From Methanocrinis alkalitolerans (lineage in GTDB: Archaea > Halobacteriota > Methanosarcinia > Methanotrichales > Methanotrichaceae), in the NCBI RefSeq assembly GCF_029167205.1, contig NZ_JARFPL010000011.1, forward strand, positions 1 through 64,000: DNA of 64,000 nt, read 5' to 3'. The position numbers and the translations under genes were made by a program. Each line of letters starts with the position of its first letter. Positions within the stretch are counted from its first letter, which is position 1. Of this stretch, positions 31,745 through 40,444 are shown piece after piece. The notes beneath the pieces are model-generated. The model was not told where the DNA came from. It ran no database searches and saw only the letters and a program-made list of their open reading frames with translations.

Positions 31745-32827
31745 ATGAAGGAAGCGGCGGTTACAAAAGAGAGGCTCCTGGGGCTCGCCGAGACGCTTTA
31801 TGACCAGTTCCAGGAGGGGATCGTCCCCCATCTCGCCCTCCCCAGCAGGACGAAGAAGAACATCGAGTACGACCAGGATGGGGAGGTCTGGGTATACGGC
31901 GACCAGGAGAGCATCAGGTCCGTCAAGACCGTCCGGGGCGCTAAGAGCGTCCTCAAGACCACCTACCTGGTGGAGCTTCTCATAAACGAGCACCTCAAGA
32001 ACAATCGGGGCTCCACCTTGAGGGAGATATACTACATCTCCGAGAACTGGGACGTCGCCAAGTTCGGGGAGCAGGCCGAGAGCGACCGGCTCGTCGAGGA
32101 CCTGGAGATCCTCACCTACCTCCTGCGAGAGGACTTCCACGTCAGGCCTGAGGAGGATGGGGCCACCGTCTTCGGCCCCCTCACCATCAGCGAGAAGACC
32201 CGGAGGGGCGAGAGGACGATCCACTGCCAGGAGGACGTCGGGGAGGCAGGCTACCAGATCCCCTTCAACGTCGACAACGTCGAGTTCAAAGGTCACGACG
32301 CCAAGTTCGTCGTCGCCATAGAGACCGGCGGGATGCACGCAAGGCTCATCGAGAACGGTTTCGACCAGGAGCACGACGCCATCCTCGTCCACCTGAAGGG
32401 GCAGCCCGCACGGTCGACGCGCCGGCTGATAAAGAGGCTGAACGAGGAGCTCAGCCTACCGGTCGTCATATTCACCGACGGCGACCCCTGGTCTTACCGG
32501 ATCTACGCCTCCGTCGCCTACGGCGCCATCAAGAGCGCCCACCTCTCCGACTACCTGGTGACCCCGGCGGCCCAGTTCCTGGGGGTCCAGCCGACGGACA
32601 TCGTCAACTACGACCTCTCGACGGACAAGCTCACCGACCAGGACCTCCAGGCCCTCCGCAGTGAGCTCTCGGACCCGAGGTTCGCCACCGACTACTGGAA
32701 GGAGCAGATCCAGCTGCAGTTGAAGCTATCGAAGAAGGCTGAGCAGCAGGCCTTCGCCGGAAAGGGTCTCGACTTCGTGACGAGGGTCTACCTCCCCGAG
32801 AGGCTCTCGGAGATGGGGATGATATAG
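31745..32827 (+). CDS. top6A: DNA topoisomerase VI subunit A (Spo11-like)
   Basis: The 360-residue DNA-cleaving subunit has its catalytic tyrosine in the winged-helix segment STLREIYYISENWDVAKFGE near residues 90-109. The TOPRIM domain provides the metal-binding acids in FVVAIETGGMHARL near 193-206 and VVIFTDGDPWSYRIYASVAY near 241-260. Length is normal. The gene follows top6B directly and both subunits form an A2B2 enzyme. Confidence 0.96.
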   Translation: MKEAAVTKERLLGLAETLYDQFQEGIVPHLALPSRTKKNIEYDQDGEVWVYGDQESIRSVKTVRGAKSVLKTTYLVELLINEHLKNNRGSTLREIYYISENWDVAKFGEQAESDRLVEDLEILTYLLREDFHVRPEEDGATVFGPLTISEKTRRGERTIHCQEDVGEAGYQIPFNVDNVEFKGHDAKFVVAIETGGMHARLIENGFDQEHDAILVHLKGQPARSTRRLIKRLNEELSLPVVIFTDGDPWSYRIYASVAYGAIKSAHLSDYLVTPAAQFLGVQPTDIVNYDLSTDKLTDQDLQALRSELSDPRFATDYWKEQIQLQLKLSKKAEQQAFAGKGLDFVTRVYLPERLSEMGMI

Positions 32828-32884
32828 AGTCTATAGAGTCCCAGCGGGGCGAAATTTTATATATTTTTGAGCGGTCCTCAGGCT
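32828..32884 (+). promoter_or_regulatory. TATA region of the amidohydrolase gene
   Basis: AAATTTTATATATTTTT (about 32852-32868) is an obvious TATA-like tract. The predicted transcription start about 25 bases on coincides with the GTG at 32885, which argues for a leaderless start there rather than the TTG at 32867. Confidence 0.5.
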
Positions 32885-33685
32885 GTGGTCATCGACTTTC
32901 ACGCTCACATCTACACCGACGATATGGCGCCCAAGGCGATATCCTCCGTCAAGAGGAGGATGGGGGTTCGGGTGCCGGGGCTGGGGACCGTCTCAGACCT
33001 CAAGGAATCGATGGCGAAAGCAGGCGTCGAAAGGTCGGTCATCCTCCCCCTCGCTCCCCTCCCCAGGCACGTGGGGCCAACCAACGACTTCTTCATCGCT
33101 GCCGCGGGGAACGGAGACGGCCTCATCCCCTTCGGCTCCATCCACCCCTTTCAAGAAGACCTCGAGGAGGAGCTCGACCGGCTCCTGGCCTCCGGCGTCC
33201 AGGGGGTGAAGGCTGTCCCCTTCATGCAGAGATTCTATCCCGACGACCCGAGGTGCGACCGGCTCTACGATGGCGTAGCCGAGCGGGGGATGCTCCTCCT
33301 CCTCCACGCCGGCAAAGTCCCCGAGGACCTTCCGGAGTTCTTCGGGACCCCCGACCGGTTCGCCCGGATGGCGAAGCGCCACCCTGACCTCGTCGTCGTC
33401 CTCGCACACCTGGGCGGATGGGAGATGTGGTCGGCCGTCCGGGAGTACCTCATCCCGGCTGAGGAGAACGTCTACTTCGACACCGCCTACATCTCGCCGA
33501 GCCTCTCCTCAGAGGAGGCGGGCGATCTGATAAGGGAGATCGGAGCCGACCGGGTCTTATTCGGGACCGACTACCCCTGGACCGACCAGGCGGAGGAGAT
33601 CGAGTTCGTCGAGGGGATGGACCTTCCGGCCCGGGAGAAGAGGATGATACTCTCGCAGAACGCCCGAAGGCTCCTCTTCCTCTGA
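32885..33685 (+). CDS. TIM-barrel metal-dependent hydrolase (amidohydrolase_2 family)
   Basis: This 266-residue protein begins VVIDFHAHIYTDDMAP, with the HxH metal motif at the N-terminus. Later metal ligands are the His in LLLLHAGKVPEDLPE, the His in VVVLAHLGGWEMW and the Asp in VLFGTDYPWTDQAEE. This set defines amidohydrolase_2 / decarboxylase-like enzymes. The substrate is not evident. A TTG at 32867 would add six residues (MSGPQA). Transcription is independent of top6A, as shown by the TATA tract upstream. Confidence 0.85.
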   Translation: MVIDFHAHIYTDDMAPKAISSVKRRMGVRVPGLGTVSDLKESMAKAGVERSVILPLAPLPRHVGPTNDFFIAAAGNGDGLIPFGSIHPFQEDLEEELDRLLASGVQGVKAVPFMQRFYPDDPRCDRLYDGVAERGMLLLLHAGKVPEDLPEFFGTPDRFARMAKRHPDLVVVLAHLGGWEMWSAVREYLIPAEENVYFDTAYISPSLSSEEAGDLIREIGADRVLFGTDYPWTDQAEEIEFVEGMDLPAREKRMILSQNARRLLFL

Positions 33686-33722
33686 GCCAACTTTTTTAAC
33701 GGATCAATATGGTGATAATAGC

Positions 33723-33917
33723 ATGAAGCGCGATCTGATGGAGATTCTGGCATGCCCGATGTGCAAGGGAGATCTGGACCTCGAAGTATTCGAGGAGAAG
33801 GACGGGGAGATCCTGAAGGGGAAGCTCTGCTGCAAGGGTTGCGGCGAGTCCTACCCCATCGAGGACGGGATACCGAATATGCTCCCGCCGGAGCTGCGGG
33901 AGGAGATGGCCCGCTAG
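33723..33917 (+). CDS. Trm112-like zinc protein
   Basis: This 64-residue protein with the Trm112p-like fold reads MKRDLMEILACPMCKGDLDL, then GKLCCKGCGESYPIEDGIPN followed by MLPPEL. Four cysteines (CPMC and CKGC) bind zinc. Archaeal Trm112 activates several methyltransferases that modify tRNA, rRNA or release factor. It lies 37 bases after the amidohydrolase gene. Its methyltransferase partner is not encoded adjacent; the methyltransferase at 15480 could be tested. Confidence 0.85.
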   Translation: MKRDLMEILACPMCKGDLDLEVFEEKDGEILKGKLCCKGCGESYPIEDGIPNMLPPELREEMAR

Positions 33918-34083
33918 GCGGTCCGGAGGTCCTCCGCGTCCGTCGCATCAGCCGTCCATGGGAGCCGTCTCTTCAGTAGCCAGAATCCTCCCCCTTTTCA
34001 GATCCCCGTTTAAAAGATCTCTCCAAATTCCCTTTTATTCTGATCGTCACTCTTATGTAGGGACGAAAACCCTTCCCGGATAC

Positions 34084-35703
34084 GTGATAAGCGCAAGATA
34101 CATCGTCGTTACGGGCGGGGTGATGAGCGGCCTGGGCAAGGGGATCACCGCCGCCTCCATCGGTCGGATGTTGATGGAGCAGGGCTACAAGGTGACGGCC
34201 ATCAAGATCGACCCCTACATAAACATCGACGCGGGGCTGATGAGCCCCTTCCAGCACGGCGAGGTCTTCGTCCTCAAGGACGGGGGGGAGGTGGACCTGG
34301 ACCTCGGAAACTACGAGCGATTTTTGGACGTGGAGCTGACCCGAGACCACAACATCACCACCGGGAAGGTCTACAAGAGCGTCATCGAGAAGGAGAGGCG
34401 CGGCGAGTATCTGGGCAAAACGGTCCAGATCATCCCCCATGTCACCAACGAGATCAAGGAGAGGATCCGGACGGTGGCGCGGGAGAGCGGCTGCGACGTC
34501 TGCGTCATCGAGGTCGGCGGGACCGTCGGCGACATCGAGGGGATGCCCTTCCTGGAGGCTATGAGGCAGCTTCGAAACGAAGAGATGGGCAACATCGCCT
34601 TCGTCCACGTCACCCTCGCCCCGACGACGACGGACGGCGAGCAGAAGACGAAGCCGACCCAGCACAGCGTCAAGGAGATGAGGGCCCTGGGCCTTCAGCC
34701 CGACATCGTCGCCGTCCGGTGCACAAAGCCCCTCCGGGACGAGACGAAGTCGAAGATCTCCCTATTCTGCGACGTCCCCGTCGAGGGGGTCGTCTCAAAC
34801 CACGACGTCGACGACGTCTACAAGGTCCCACTCCTCCTCGACGAGCAGAGGACGCCCCTCTACCTGATGAAGATGCTCCGGCTCTACCCCCAGGAGCACA
34901 GGACCGACTGGGTGGAGCTGATCGAGAAGATGGTCGCCGTCAGGGACTCCGTCAAGATGGCGATCGTCGGAAAGTACACCGCCGGATCGCAAGGGACGAC
35001 CCACATGGAGGACACATACCTCTCGATCCGCGAGGCCCTCAAGCACGCCGGGATCGAGGCCGGGGCCTGGCCCGATATATCCTGGATCGACGCCGAGGAT
35101 CTGGAGAAGAGATCGGCCGGGGCGGTCCTGGAAGAGTTCGACGGGATCCTCGTCCCCGGAGGCTTCGGCGCCCGGGGGACGGCGGGGAAGATGGCGGCGA
35201 TAAAATACGCCCGGGAGAACGCCGTCCCGTATCTGGGGATCTGTTTTGGGATGCAGCTCGCCGTCGTCGAGTTCTGCTGCCACGTCCTGGGCCTTGCCGC
35301 CGCCAGCTCCACCGAGTTTGGCGATACCCCCCACCCGGTCATCACCATCCTCCCCGAGCAGGAGGGGGTGGAGGATATGGGGGCGACGATGCGCCTCGGC
35401 GACTACGAGGCGATCCTCCGGGAGGGGTCCCTCGCCGAGGAGATCTACGGCTCCCTTCGAATCGTCGAGCGCCACCGCCACCGCTACGAGGTGAACCCCG
35501 AGTACATCCCCAGGATCGAGGAGAAGGGGATGATCTTTTCGGGGAAGAACAGCAACCGGATGGAGATCGCCGAGATCCCCGGCCATCCCTTCTTCTTCGC
35601 CACCCAGTTCCACCCCGAGATGAAGTCGAGGCCCGGCCGCCCCTCGCCGCCGTTCCTGGCATTTGTAAGGGCGATGAGGGAGAGGGCAGGGAAGCGGGGG
35701 TAA
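34084..35703 (+). CDS. pyrG: CTP synthase
   Basis: The 539-residue enzyme makes CTP from UTP with glutamine. The start is taken as GTG 34084 (VISARYIVVTGGVMSGLGKG); the frame is open back to 33958 without homology. The synthetase domain has GGVMSGLGKGITAASIGRML, KIDPYINIDAGLMSP and VGGTVGDIEGMPFLEA. The glutaminase domain has the nucleophile Cys in YLGICFGMQLAVVEF and the catalytic His-Glu in TQFHPEMKSRP. Length and motifs are complete. Confidence 0.95.
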   Translation: MISARYIVVTGGVMSGLGKGITAASIGRMLMEQGYKVTAIKIDPYINIDAGLMSPFQHGEVFVLKDGGEVDLDLGNYERFLDVELTRDHNITTGKVYKSVIEKERRGEYLGKTVQIIPHVTNEIKERIRTVARESGCDVCVIEVGGTVGDIEGMPFLEAMRQLRNEEMGNIAFVHVTLAPTTTDGEQKTKPTQHSVKEMRALGLQPDIVAVRCTKPLRDETKSKISLFCDVPVEGVVSNHDVDDVYKVPLLLDEQRTPLYLMKMLRLYPQEHRTDWVELIEKMVAVRDSVKMAIVGKYTAGSQGTTHMEDTYLSIREALKHAGIEAGAWPDISWIDAEDLEKRSAGAVLEEFDGILVPGGFGARGTAGKMAAIKYARENAVPYLGICFGMQLAVVEFCCHVLGLAAASSTEFGDTPHPVITILPEQEGVEDMGATMRLGDYEAILREGSLAEEIYGSLRIVERHRHRYEVNPEYIPRIEEKGMIFSGKNSNRMEIAEIPGHPFFFATQFHPEMKSRPGRPSPPFLAFVRAMRERAGKRG

Positions 35704-35852
35704 TGGGGCGAAAAAAAGATATGCTGCGCCGCTGTGGCCGGCGGCGCGGGAAATATTTTTGGCTCCTTCCTGGTGCCCCACCCACGACCACCTAAGATGC
35801 TGTAGGCGAGGATACCGATTGATTTATGTAAGTAATTTGCCGAGTTGATATC
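35704..35852. other. Spacer between pyrG and the AT-rich SIR2 gene
   Basis: This 149-base spacer marks the start of a composition change from GC-rich to AT-richer sequence. No gene or integration site (tRNA, att repeat) is visible. Confidence 0.35.
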
Positions 35853-37685
35853 ATGATAGATCCCCTGGTTTCGCTGGCGTTTTCCATCCAGGCCAACAGG
35901 GGCGTTTACGCCCTTCTGTTGGGTTCGGGCGTCTCTCGGTCTGCTCAAATCCCGACGGGCTGGGAGATCGTTTTGGATCTTATAAGAAAGCTGGCGAAAC
36001 TTGAACGCGAAGATTGCGAGCCCGATCCAGCAGCCTGGTACAAGGCCAAGTTTGGCAAAGATCCGGATTATTCAGAGTTGCTTGATACGATCGCCAAATC
36101 TCCAGCCGAGCGAAATCAGCTTTTAAAAAATTATTTTGAGCCCGATGAAGTGGAAAGGCAAGAAGGCAAAAAGCTGCCAACTGCAGCCCACAAGGCCATA
36201 GCAAGGATGGTCGCTCGGGGCTATATTCGAGTTGTTGTTACGACAAATTTCGATCATCTGCTAGAAAAAGCTCTGGCCGAAGAGGGGATCGAGCCAACGG
36301 TCATCAGCACCGCGGATTCGGTTAAAGGTGCGTTACCACTCGTACACACTAATTGCACCATCATCAAAGTGAACGGAGATTATCTGGATACTCGAATCAG
36401 AAATACCCGCGAAGAGCTGGCTATTTATGAGGAAGATATCAATCACCTTCTCGATCGCGTCTTCGACGAGTTCGGTCTAATCGTCTCTGGCTGGTCGGGT
36501 GAGTGGGACACCGCTTTGCGCTCCGCCCTGGAAAGATGCAAGAACCACAGGTTCACAACTTATTGGACAGATATCAGACCTCCAGATGGTAACGCTATTA
36601 GGCTAATTCAGCTGCGCAAGGGCGAGTTTATTCAAATTCAAAGCGCTGATGCATTTTTCGATGAATTGTCTGAGAAAGTCTTCATCTTGGAAGAGTACAA
36701 CAGCCCTCATCCCCTTTCTGTAAAGGCGCTAGTGGCCCAAGTTAAAAAATACCTTGTCGAAGAACGCTATGAGATTCGTCTTCACGACCTAATGAATCAG
36801 GAAGTTGAGAGAGTTTATAAAGAACTATCTGATAGAGAAAAATTCCCTGTTGATGGGTTCTACGGAGACGATTTTGGTGATGAGATCAGAAGACAAGTGA
36901 GGCTTTATGAATCAATTACAGAGCCCTTACTGGCTATGATTATAACAGGATGTCGCTGGGGTAAGGAATCTCATAGTCATCTTTGGGTAAATTGCCTTAA
37001 TCGAATTGCAAACCCGCCCGAAGAAAGAAAACGAAATTCTGCGCTTCATAAACTACAAATGTATCCCGCCCTTCTTCTGCTCTATGGAGGTGGGATGGCT
37101 TCGATTGCAGCTGGAAAATATAGTACGTTTGCTTCACTCCTTACTGTTCCCAAAATCAGACCCACACATGTTGAAGAATGCCCTATTGTTCTTGCCCTAC
37201 ATCCATGGTCGGTTATGGACAGGCCAGAAATTCAAAGATTGTTACCTGTATTAGAAAGGAGTCTTATACCACTTAGTAATCATTTGAATGATATACTTAG
37301 AGATCCACTTCGAGAGATCCTACCGCAGGATGCTAATTATCAAGAATGTTTCGATCGCTTTGAATATTTGTCTGCATTAGTTCACGCGGATTTACGTAAC
37401 GAATATGACGATGATGACGATGAAATTTGGGCTCCAGTGGGTCTTTTTGGCTATCGATCTAGACTTTCTCAAAGAGATACCAGTATTATGAATAGGATTC
37501 AATTAGAGTTCGAAAATTCGACTCAAACATATATTGATTCTGGGGATGGTGTGCCAACCAAGCGGGTGGATTCAACGTGGCCTCCGTTGAGGGCAGGTCT
37601 TTTTAGCGGTAGTGCAGAGCGACTTATATTGATTAAGCGAAAATTCGATGAATTGGTTGCGGAAGTCAGCAGAAGTAGATTGTGA
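35853..37685 (+). CDS. SIR2-domain protein, probable anti-phage defence NADase
   Basis: This 610-residue protein has an N-terminal SIR2-like NAD-binding domain. It contains GVYALLLGSGVSRSAQIPTG near residues 17-36, RVVVTTNFDHLLEKALAEEG near 125-144, and IIKVNGDYLDTRIRNT near 170-185. GLIVSGWSGEWDTALRSALE follows near 209-228. The remaining 350 residues are helical with no recognised fold. SIR2 proteins of this type in prokaryotes often deplete NAD on phage infection. Codon choice is AT-rich, especially after about 36700, unlike all neighbours, which suggests horizontal gain. It is followed by an AAA-ATPase/DUF4276 pair, also defence-like. Confidence 0.8.
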   Translation: MIDPLVSLAFSIQANRGVYALLLGSGVSRSAQIPTGWEIVLDLIRKLAKLEREDCEPDPAAWYKAKFGKDPDYSELLDTIAKSPAERNQLLKNYFEPDEVERQEGKKLPTAAHKAIARMVARGYIRVVVTTNFDHLLEKALAEEGIEPTVISTADSVKGALPLVHTNCTIIKVNGDYLDTRIRNTREELAIYEEDINHLLDRVFDEFGLIVSGWSGEWDTALRSALERCKNHRFTTYWTDIRPPDGNAIRLIQLRKGEFIQIQSADAFFDELSEKVFILEEYNSPHPLSVKALVAQVKKYLVEERYEIRLHDLMNQEVERVYKELSDREKFPVDGFYGDDFGDEIRRQVRLYESITEPLLAMIITGCRWGKESHSHLWVNCLNRIANPPEERKRNSALHKLQMYPALLLLYGGGMASIAAGKYSTFASLLTVPKIRPTHVEECPIVLALHPWSVMDRPEIQRLLPVLERSLIPLSNHLNDILRDPLREILPQDANYQECFDRFEYLSALVHADLRNEYDDDDDEIWAPVGLFGYRSRLSQRDTSIMNRIQLEFENSTQTYIDSGDGVPTKRVDSTWPPLRAGLFSGSAERLILIKRKFDELVAEVSRSRL

Positions 37686-37848
37686 CAGAGACCGAAGATG
37701 ATGGGCGTATGAACCGCCAAGTCAAACTAAACCTAGATGAGCCCCTTGGCATCTCCCGGTTGGGTTTGCCTCCAACACTCTAGATAAAAAATATCACGGA
37801 ACTTATTTGTCCCAATATCCCATAAAACCACCCCTCGGAGTCCCTCCC

Positions 37849-39120
37849 ATGACCGACCTGAAAAGCCCCAGCCATTCCGTCCCCCGGATCGAATCGATCA
37901 GGATCAAGAACTACCGGGCGCTCTGCGACCTGGAGCTCAAACCCCTCGCGCCCCTCACCGCCCTCCTCGGCCCCAACGGCAGCGGCAAGTCCACGGTCTT
38001 CGACGTCTTCGCCTTCCTCTCTGAGTGCTTCTCGGTGGGCCTGCGGCGGGCCTGGGACAAGAGGGGGCGGTTCAAGGAGCTTCGCACCCGGGGGACGGCC
38101 GGCCCCATCGAGATCGAATTGAAGTACCGGGAGCGGAGCAATCTTCCCCTCATCACCTACCACTTATCCATCGACGAGGGGCTGACGGGTCCGGTGGTGG
38201 CCGAGGAGTGGCTCCAGTGGAGGCGCGGGAGGCAGGGCAAGCCCTTCCGGTTCCTCGACTTCAAAAACGGCGAGGGGCGAGTCGTCAGCGGGGAGATGCC
38301 CGATGAAAAGGACGAGCGGGTCGAGGAGAGGCTCGACTCCCCCGAGATGCTGGCGGTGAACACCCTCGGTCAGTTCGCAAAGCACCCAAGGGTCAGCGCC
38401 CTGCGGCGGTTCATCACCGGCTGGCACGTCTCCTACCTCACCGCCGACAGCGTCCGGGGCGTCGCCGAGGCGGGTCCCCAGGAGCGGCTCTCCACCACCG
38501 GAGATAACCTCCCCAACGTCATCCAGTACCTGAAAGAGCAGCACCCCGAAAGGCTGGCGGAGATCCTGGCCACCCTATCTCGCCGGGTGCCCCGGCTGGA
38601 GAGGGTCGAATCCGAGTTCATGCCCGACGGCCGCCTCCTTCTGGAGATCAAAGACGCACCCTTCGAGAAGCCGATCCTGGCAAAGTTCGCCTCCGACGGG
38701 ACCCTCAAGATGCTCTCCTACCTCACCGTCCTTTACGATCCAGACCCGCCCCAGCTTCTGGGGATCGAGGAGCCGGAGAACCACTTGCATCCCCGGATAC
38801 TGCCGGAGCTGGCTGAAGAGTGCCGGAACGCCTCCAGCAGAACGCAGCTATTGGTCACCACCCACTCCCCCTTCTTCGTCAACGGCCTCCTCCCCGAAGA
38901 GGTCTGGGTCCTCAGCCGCGACGAGAAGGGCTATACCCGGGCGAAGCGGGCCGCCGACATGAGGGGGATAAAGGAGTTCATGGAGGAGGGGGCGAAGCTC
39001 GGCCACCTCTGGGTGGAGGGCTTCTTCGAGATCGGAGACCCTCTCCTTGAGTCCTCACCATCATCCCGAAGTTCCGCCAGTTCCGACAGCACCGAGACGG
39101 AAGAGAAAGCCGCCGAGTGA
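37849..39120 (+). CDS. AAA family ATPase (AAA_21 / OLD-like)
   Basis: The 423-residue SMC/OLD-type ATPase has its N-terminal motif IRIKNYRALCDLELKPLAPL, then Walker A ALLGPNGSGKSTVFDVFAFL near residues 36-55. The signature region is FASDGTLKMLSYLTVLYDPD. Walker B is LLGIEEPENHLHPRILPELA and the switch His lies in LLVTTHSPFFVNGL. The C-terminal TOPRIM of OLD nucleases is missing; the next gene, DUF4276, may supply it. The ATG at 37849 has GGAG eight bases upstream. The open frame to 37807 lacks support. Pairs of this kind are common in defence islands. Confidence 0.85.
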   Translation: MTDLKSPSHSVPRIESIRIKNYRALCDLELKPLAPLTALLGPNGSGKSTVFDVFAFLSECFSVGLRRAWDKRGRFKELRTRGTAGPIEIELKYRERSNLPLITYHLSIDEGLTGPVVAEEWLQWRRGRQGKPFRFLDFKNGEGRVVSGEMPDEKDERVEERLDSPEMLAVNTLGQFAKHPRVSALRRFITGWHVSYLTADSVRGVAEAGPQERLSTTGDNLPNVIQYLKEQHPERLAEILATLSRRVPRLERVESEFMPDGRLLLEIKDAPFEKPILAKFASDGTLKMLSYLTVLYDPDPPQLLGIEEPENHLHPRILPELAEECRNASSRTQLLVTTHSPFFVNGLLPEEVWVLSRDEKGYTRAKRAADMRGIKEFMEEGAKLGHLWVEGFFEIGDPLLESSPSSRSSASSDSTETEEKAAE

Positions 39121-39126
39121 TCTGTC

Positions 39127-40035
39127 ATGCACATCGAGTTTCTGGTCGAAGAGCCCTCGGCAGAGGCTGCCTTGAGAAATCTGGTGCCCAGGATCGTGCC
39201 AGGCGTTGATGTACAGTTCCGCGTCTTCCAGGGCAAGCAAGACCTCCTCTCCAAGCTTCCCGGCCTCTTGAAGGGCTACAGAAGGTGGATTCCTGCCGAC
39301 TGGAGGATAGTGGTGCTGGTCGACGAAGACCGGCAGGACTGCACTAAGCTGAAAGCAGAGATGGAGAGGGCGGCAGAAGATGCTGGCTTGATAACGAGAA
39401 AGATCGCCGGAGGCGGCTCCAGTTTCCAGGTCTTGAACAGGATATCGATTGAAGAGCTGGAGGCATGGTTCTTCGGGGATCTTCAGGCCCTTCACCTCGC
39501 TTATTCTAGCCGGCATTTCGCATTAACGGTTTGAACGCTCATTAATTTTCCTGCTATCGATTTTTTGAGAATAGATATCAATCGACTCTGTATAGAGATC
39601 AAATAAGGCCAGCTTCATAAAGACTAAGAATATAATTATTAAATTTTTATAATATACTGAATTGTTAATATCGTGTTGACAAATTCTAGTAAAATTATTT
39701 TAAACAAAATTTAAGTTAAACGTTTGAATTTATGCACATTTTGGCAAGCAATAAATTCTTAATTTTGCATAGCCTTACTGCGGAATGCCGGTTCTAGGAT
39801 TCCCCGAAGCCTGGAGACAAGGTCAAAGTATCGCGACCCTGACGCGATCCAGGGCGGAACCTGGGAGGAGCTGGAGAAAGAGCTTCAGAGAAAAGGGTAC
39901 TTCCACGGTGGCCTTGCCAAGATCGAGGCGGCAAAGGCCATATCCGCCCATATGGACCCGGATCAGAACAGGTCGAAGAGCTTTCAGGTCTTCAGGGACG
40001 GCCTGCGAGATATGGTAAATTATCCCCGAAGCTGA
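39127..40035 (+). pseudogene. DUF4276 family gene interrupted by a MITE-like insertion
   Basis: The 5' part (39127-39509) reads HIEFLVEEPSAEAALRNLVP, VVLVDEDRQDC and ISIEELEAWFFGDLQALHLA followed by YS. The 3' part (39798-40035) continues R-IPRSLETRSKYRDPDAIQG, then GGLAKIEAAKAISAHMDPDQ and NRSKSFQVFRDGL. Removing 39510-39797 (insert plus one copy of the duplicated TTCTAG) joins the frame exactly and gives 206 residues, the normal DUF4276 length. As read, the protein ends at 39534 after the insertion adds RHFALTV. The acidic motifs (EEPSAE, VDEDRQD) suggest a TOPRIM-like site. It probably served as effector or nuclease with the ATPase six bases upstream. Confidence 0.9.
39510..39791. mobile_element. 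282-bp MITE-like element with TIRs and 6-bp target duplication
   Basis: Left end 39510-39529 reads CCGGCATTTCGCATTAACGG. The right end 39772-39791, inverted, reads CCGGCATTCCGCAGTAAGGC, matching at 16 of 20 positions. The flanks 39504-39509 and 39792-39797 are both TTCTAG. The interior is strongly AT-rich and has no credible reading frame, so it is non-autonomous. It inserted into the DUF4276 gene. The parent transposase is not in the window and the IS family cannot be named from these ends alone. Confidence 0.88.
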
Positions 40036-40144
40036 TCTGCTCCCGTTCATGAGCCCATAATTACTCAGACGAACTTATCCGCCTCCCTCGGCGAGAGCGG
40101 CAGCGGAAATCCCATCCCTTTCCGCCGCCGCCCGAGCCCTTCCC

Positions 40145-40348
40145 TCACCCCTTACCCCGCCACCTGGCGAAGGCGGATATGAAGATGAGGTTTGCGCCGA
40201 CGCATATCCCGCCGGCGAGAAGGGCGGTCAGCACCGGCGATAGCTCCATCATCTCGCCGATGGCGCTTGCGAGGATGACGGCGATGGCGATGGTCACGGC
40301 GAACCTGATGATGCGAATGGACCCGGTCTCTTCCATGGGCGGAGCCAT
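40145..40348 (-). CDS. Small two-span membrane protein
   Basis: This 67-residue protein has two predicted transmembrane helices (IIRFAVTIAIAVILASAIG and VLTALLAGGICVGANLIFIS) joined by a short loop. No family is recognised. It is convergent with the disrupted DUF4276 gene and divergent from phzF. Codon use matches its neighbours, which supports a real gene, but the evidence is modest. Confidence 0.5.
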   Translation of the reverse strand: MAPPMEETGSIRIIRFAVTIAIAVILASAIGEMMELSPVLTALLAGGICVGANLIFISAFARWRGKG

Positions 40349-40444
40349 CTCCTCTCATCTGTAAAAAAGGCTTCTGGGATCTATCCGGCCGGGCCATCGG
40401 ACTGGGGAAAGGTATAAGGGCGATGATATAAAAATAAAATCTCC

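Noticed and set aside
37710..37785. Short ORF of about 25 codons between the SIR2 gene and the ATPase.
   Set aside because: No ribosome site, no similarity and not conserved in any way I can assess.
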